Source of the DNA: an uncultured Methylococcaceae bacterium
Lineage (GTDB): Bacteria > Pseudomonadota > Gammaproteobacteria > Methylococcales > Methylococcaceae
DNA length: 6,621 bases
Reading direction: 5' to 3'
Assembly (NCBI GenBank): GCA_903910005.1
Contig: CAIVXW010000498.1
Coordinates: 1 to 6,621 of the forward strand
This document shows, piece by piece, positions 6,495 to 6,621 of this stretch. The notes beneath the pieces were generated by a model. It was given only the letters and a program-made list of their open reading frames with translations. It made no database searches and was not told where the DNA came from. The stretch's first letter is position 1. Every line of letters begins with the position of its first letter. The translations under genes were made by a program, and so were the position numbers.

Positions 6495-6523
6495 ATTTTA
6501 AGGAAAAAACCGGGTCTGACCAA
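6495..6523 (-). promoter_or_regulatory. hemA-prfA promoter
   Basis: On the minus strand TTGGTC (6523-6518) and TAAAAT (6500-6495) are separated by exactly 17 nt, giving 3 of 6 and 5 of 6 matches to the sigma-70 consensus. The start of transcription would be near 6488, leaving about 30 nt of leader before the hemA ATG. No competing promoter is visible between hemA and prfA, which overlap, so prfA probably depends on this one. Confidence 0.55.
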
Positions 6524-6542
6524 GGCTTGCCGTGCGGTCGGC

Positions 6543-6578
6543 GAAAATTTTCCCGGATCAGGCAGGTCTTGACCGGTC
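6543..6578. promoter_or_regulatory. Two perfect short palindromes upstream of the hemA promoter
   Basis: GAAAATTTTC (6543-6552) is a perfect 10-bp palindrome and an AT-rich island in otherwise GC-rich DNA, roughly 55-65 bp upstream of the predicted hemA start. GACCGGTC (6571-6578) is a perfect 8-bp palindrome a little further out. The first could be an upstream promoter element or a regulator site. Neither matches a binding site I can name. The rest of 6524-6621 shows no convincing coding sequence or RNA gene. Confidence 0.3.
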
Positions 6579-6621
6579 GGACAGATACCCCGCCAGGCCA
6601 GAAGTAGTGAGGCGGAATCGC

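Noticed and set aside
6531..6621. Plus-strand frame from GTG running off the right edge, possibly lolB, which is often divergent from hemA
   Set aside because: The visible 30 residues show no lipoprotein signal or other family feature, and there is no ribosome binding site; the real neighbour probably lies beyond the edge.

Overview
The window is about 58-60% GC by eye and is densely packed with bacterial housekeeping genes. The genes point to a gammaproteobacterium. Inorganic pyrophosphatase is the short E. coli-like family I type, glutamyl-tRNA reductase is immediately followed by release factor 1, and MetK and the SmrA-like protein resemble their gammaproteobacterial and betaproteobacterial relatives. 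An environmental, possibly Chromatiales-like lineage is plausible, but this rests on remembered protein similarity and not on a search.

Layout, left to right. Positions 1-1628 are on the minus strand: metK (S-adenosylmethionine synthetase, GTG start at 1628), followed 24 nt downstream by a Uma2-family PD-(D/E)XK protein that runs off the left edge. Positions 1629-1855 are a divergent intergenic region. It holds an extended -10 promoter for metK, a GC-rich metK leader with a strong attenuator-like hairpin, and a promoter and ribosome binding site for ppa. Positions 1856-4101 are on the plus strand and form a probable three-gene operon: ppa, smrA, and an APH-fold sugar kinase whose GTG start overlaps the smrA stop. 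Positions 4114-6458 are on the minus strand: hemA then prfA, overlapping by 4 nt (GTGA). prfA meets the kinase gene tail to tail with only 12 bp between stops. Positions 6459-6621 hold the hemA promoter and upstream DNA with two short palindromes, and no supported gene.

Functionally, metK makes SAM. hemA commits glutamyl-tRNA to tetrapyrrole synthesis, and prfA terminates translation at UAA and UAG. ppa removes pyrophosphate and so pulls biosynthetic reactions forward. The kinase may make a sugar phosphate that is later activated to a nucleotide sugar with release of pyrophosphate, which would give its linkage to ppa some logic; this is inference.

I do not see a new defence system, mobile element, CRISPR array or RNA gene. 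The points most worth a second look are the metK leader RNA, the APH kinase of unknown substrate coupled to ppa and smrA, the Uma2 gene behind metK, and the absence of prmC after prfA.
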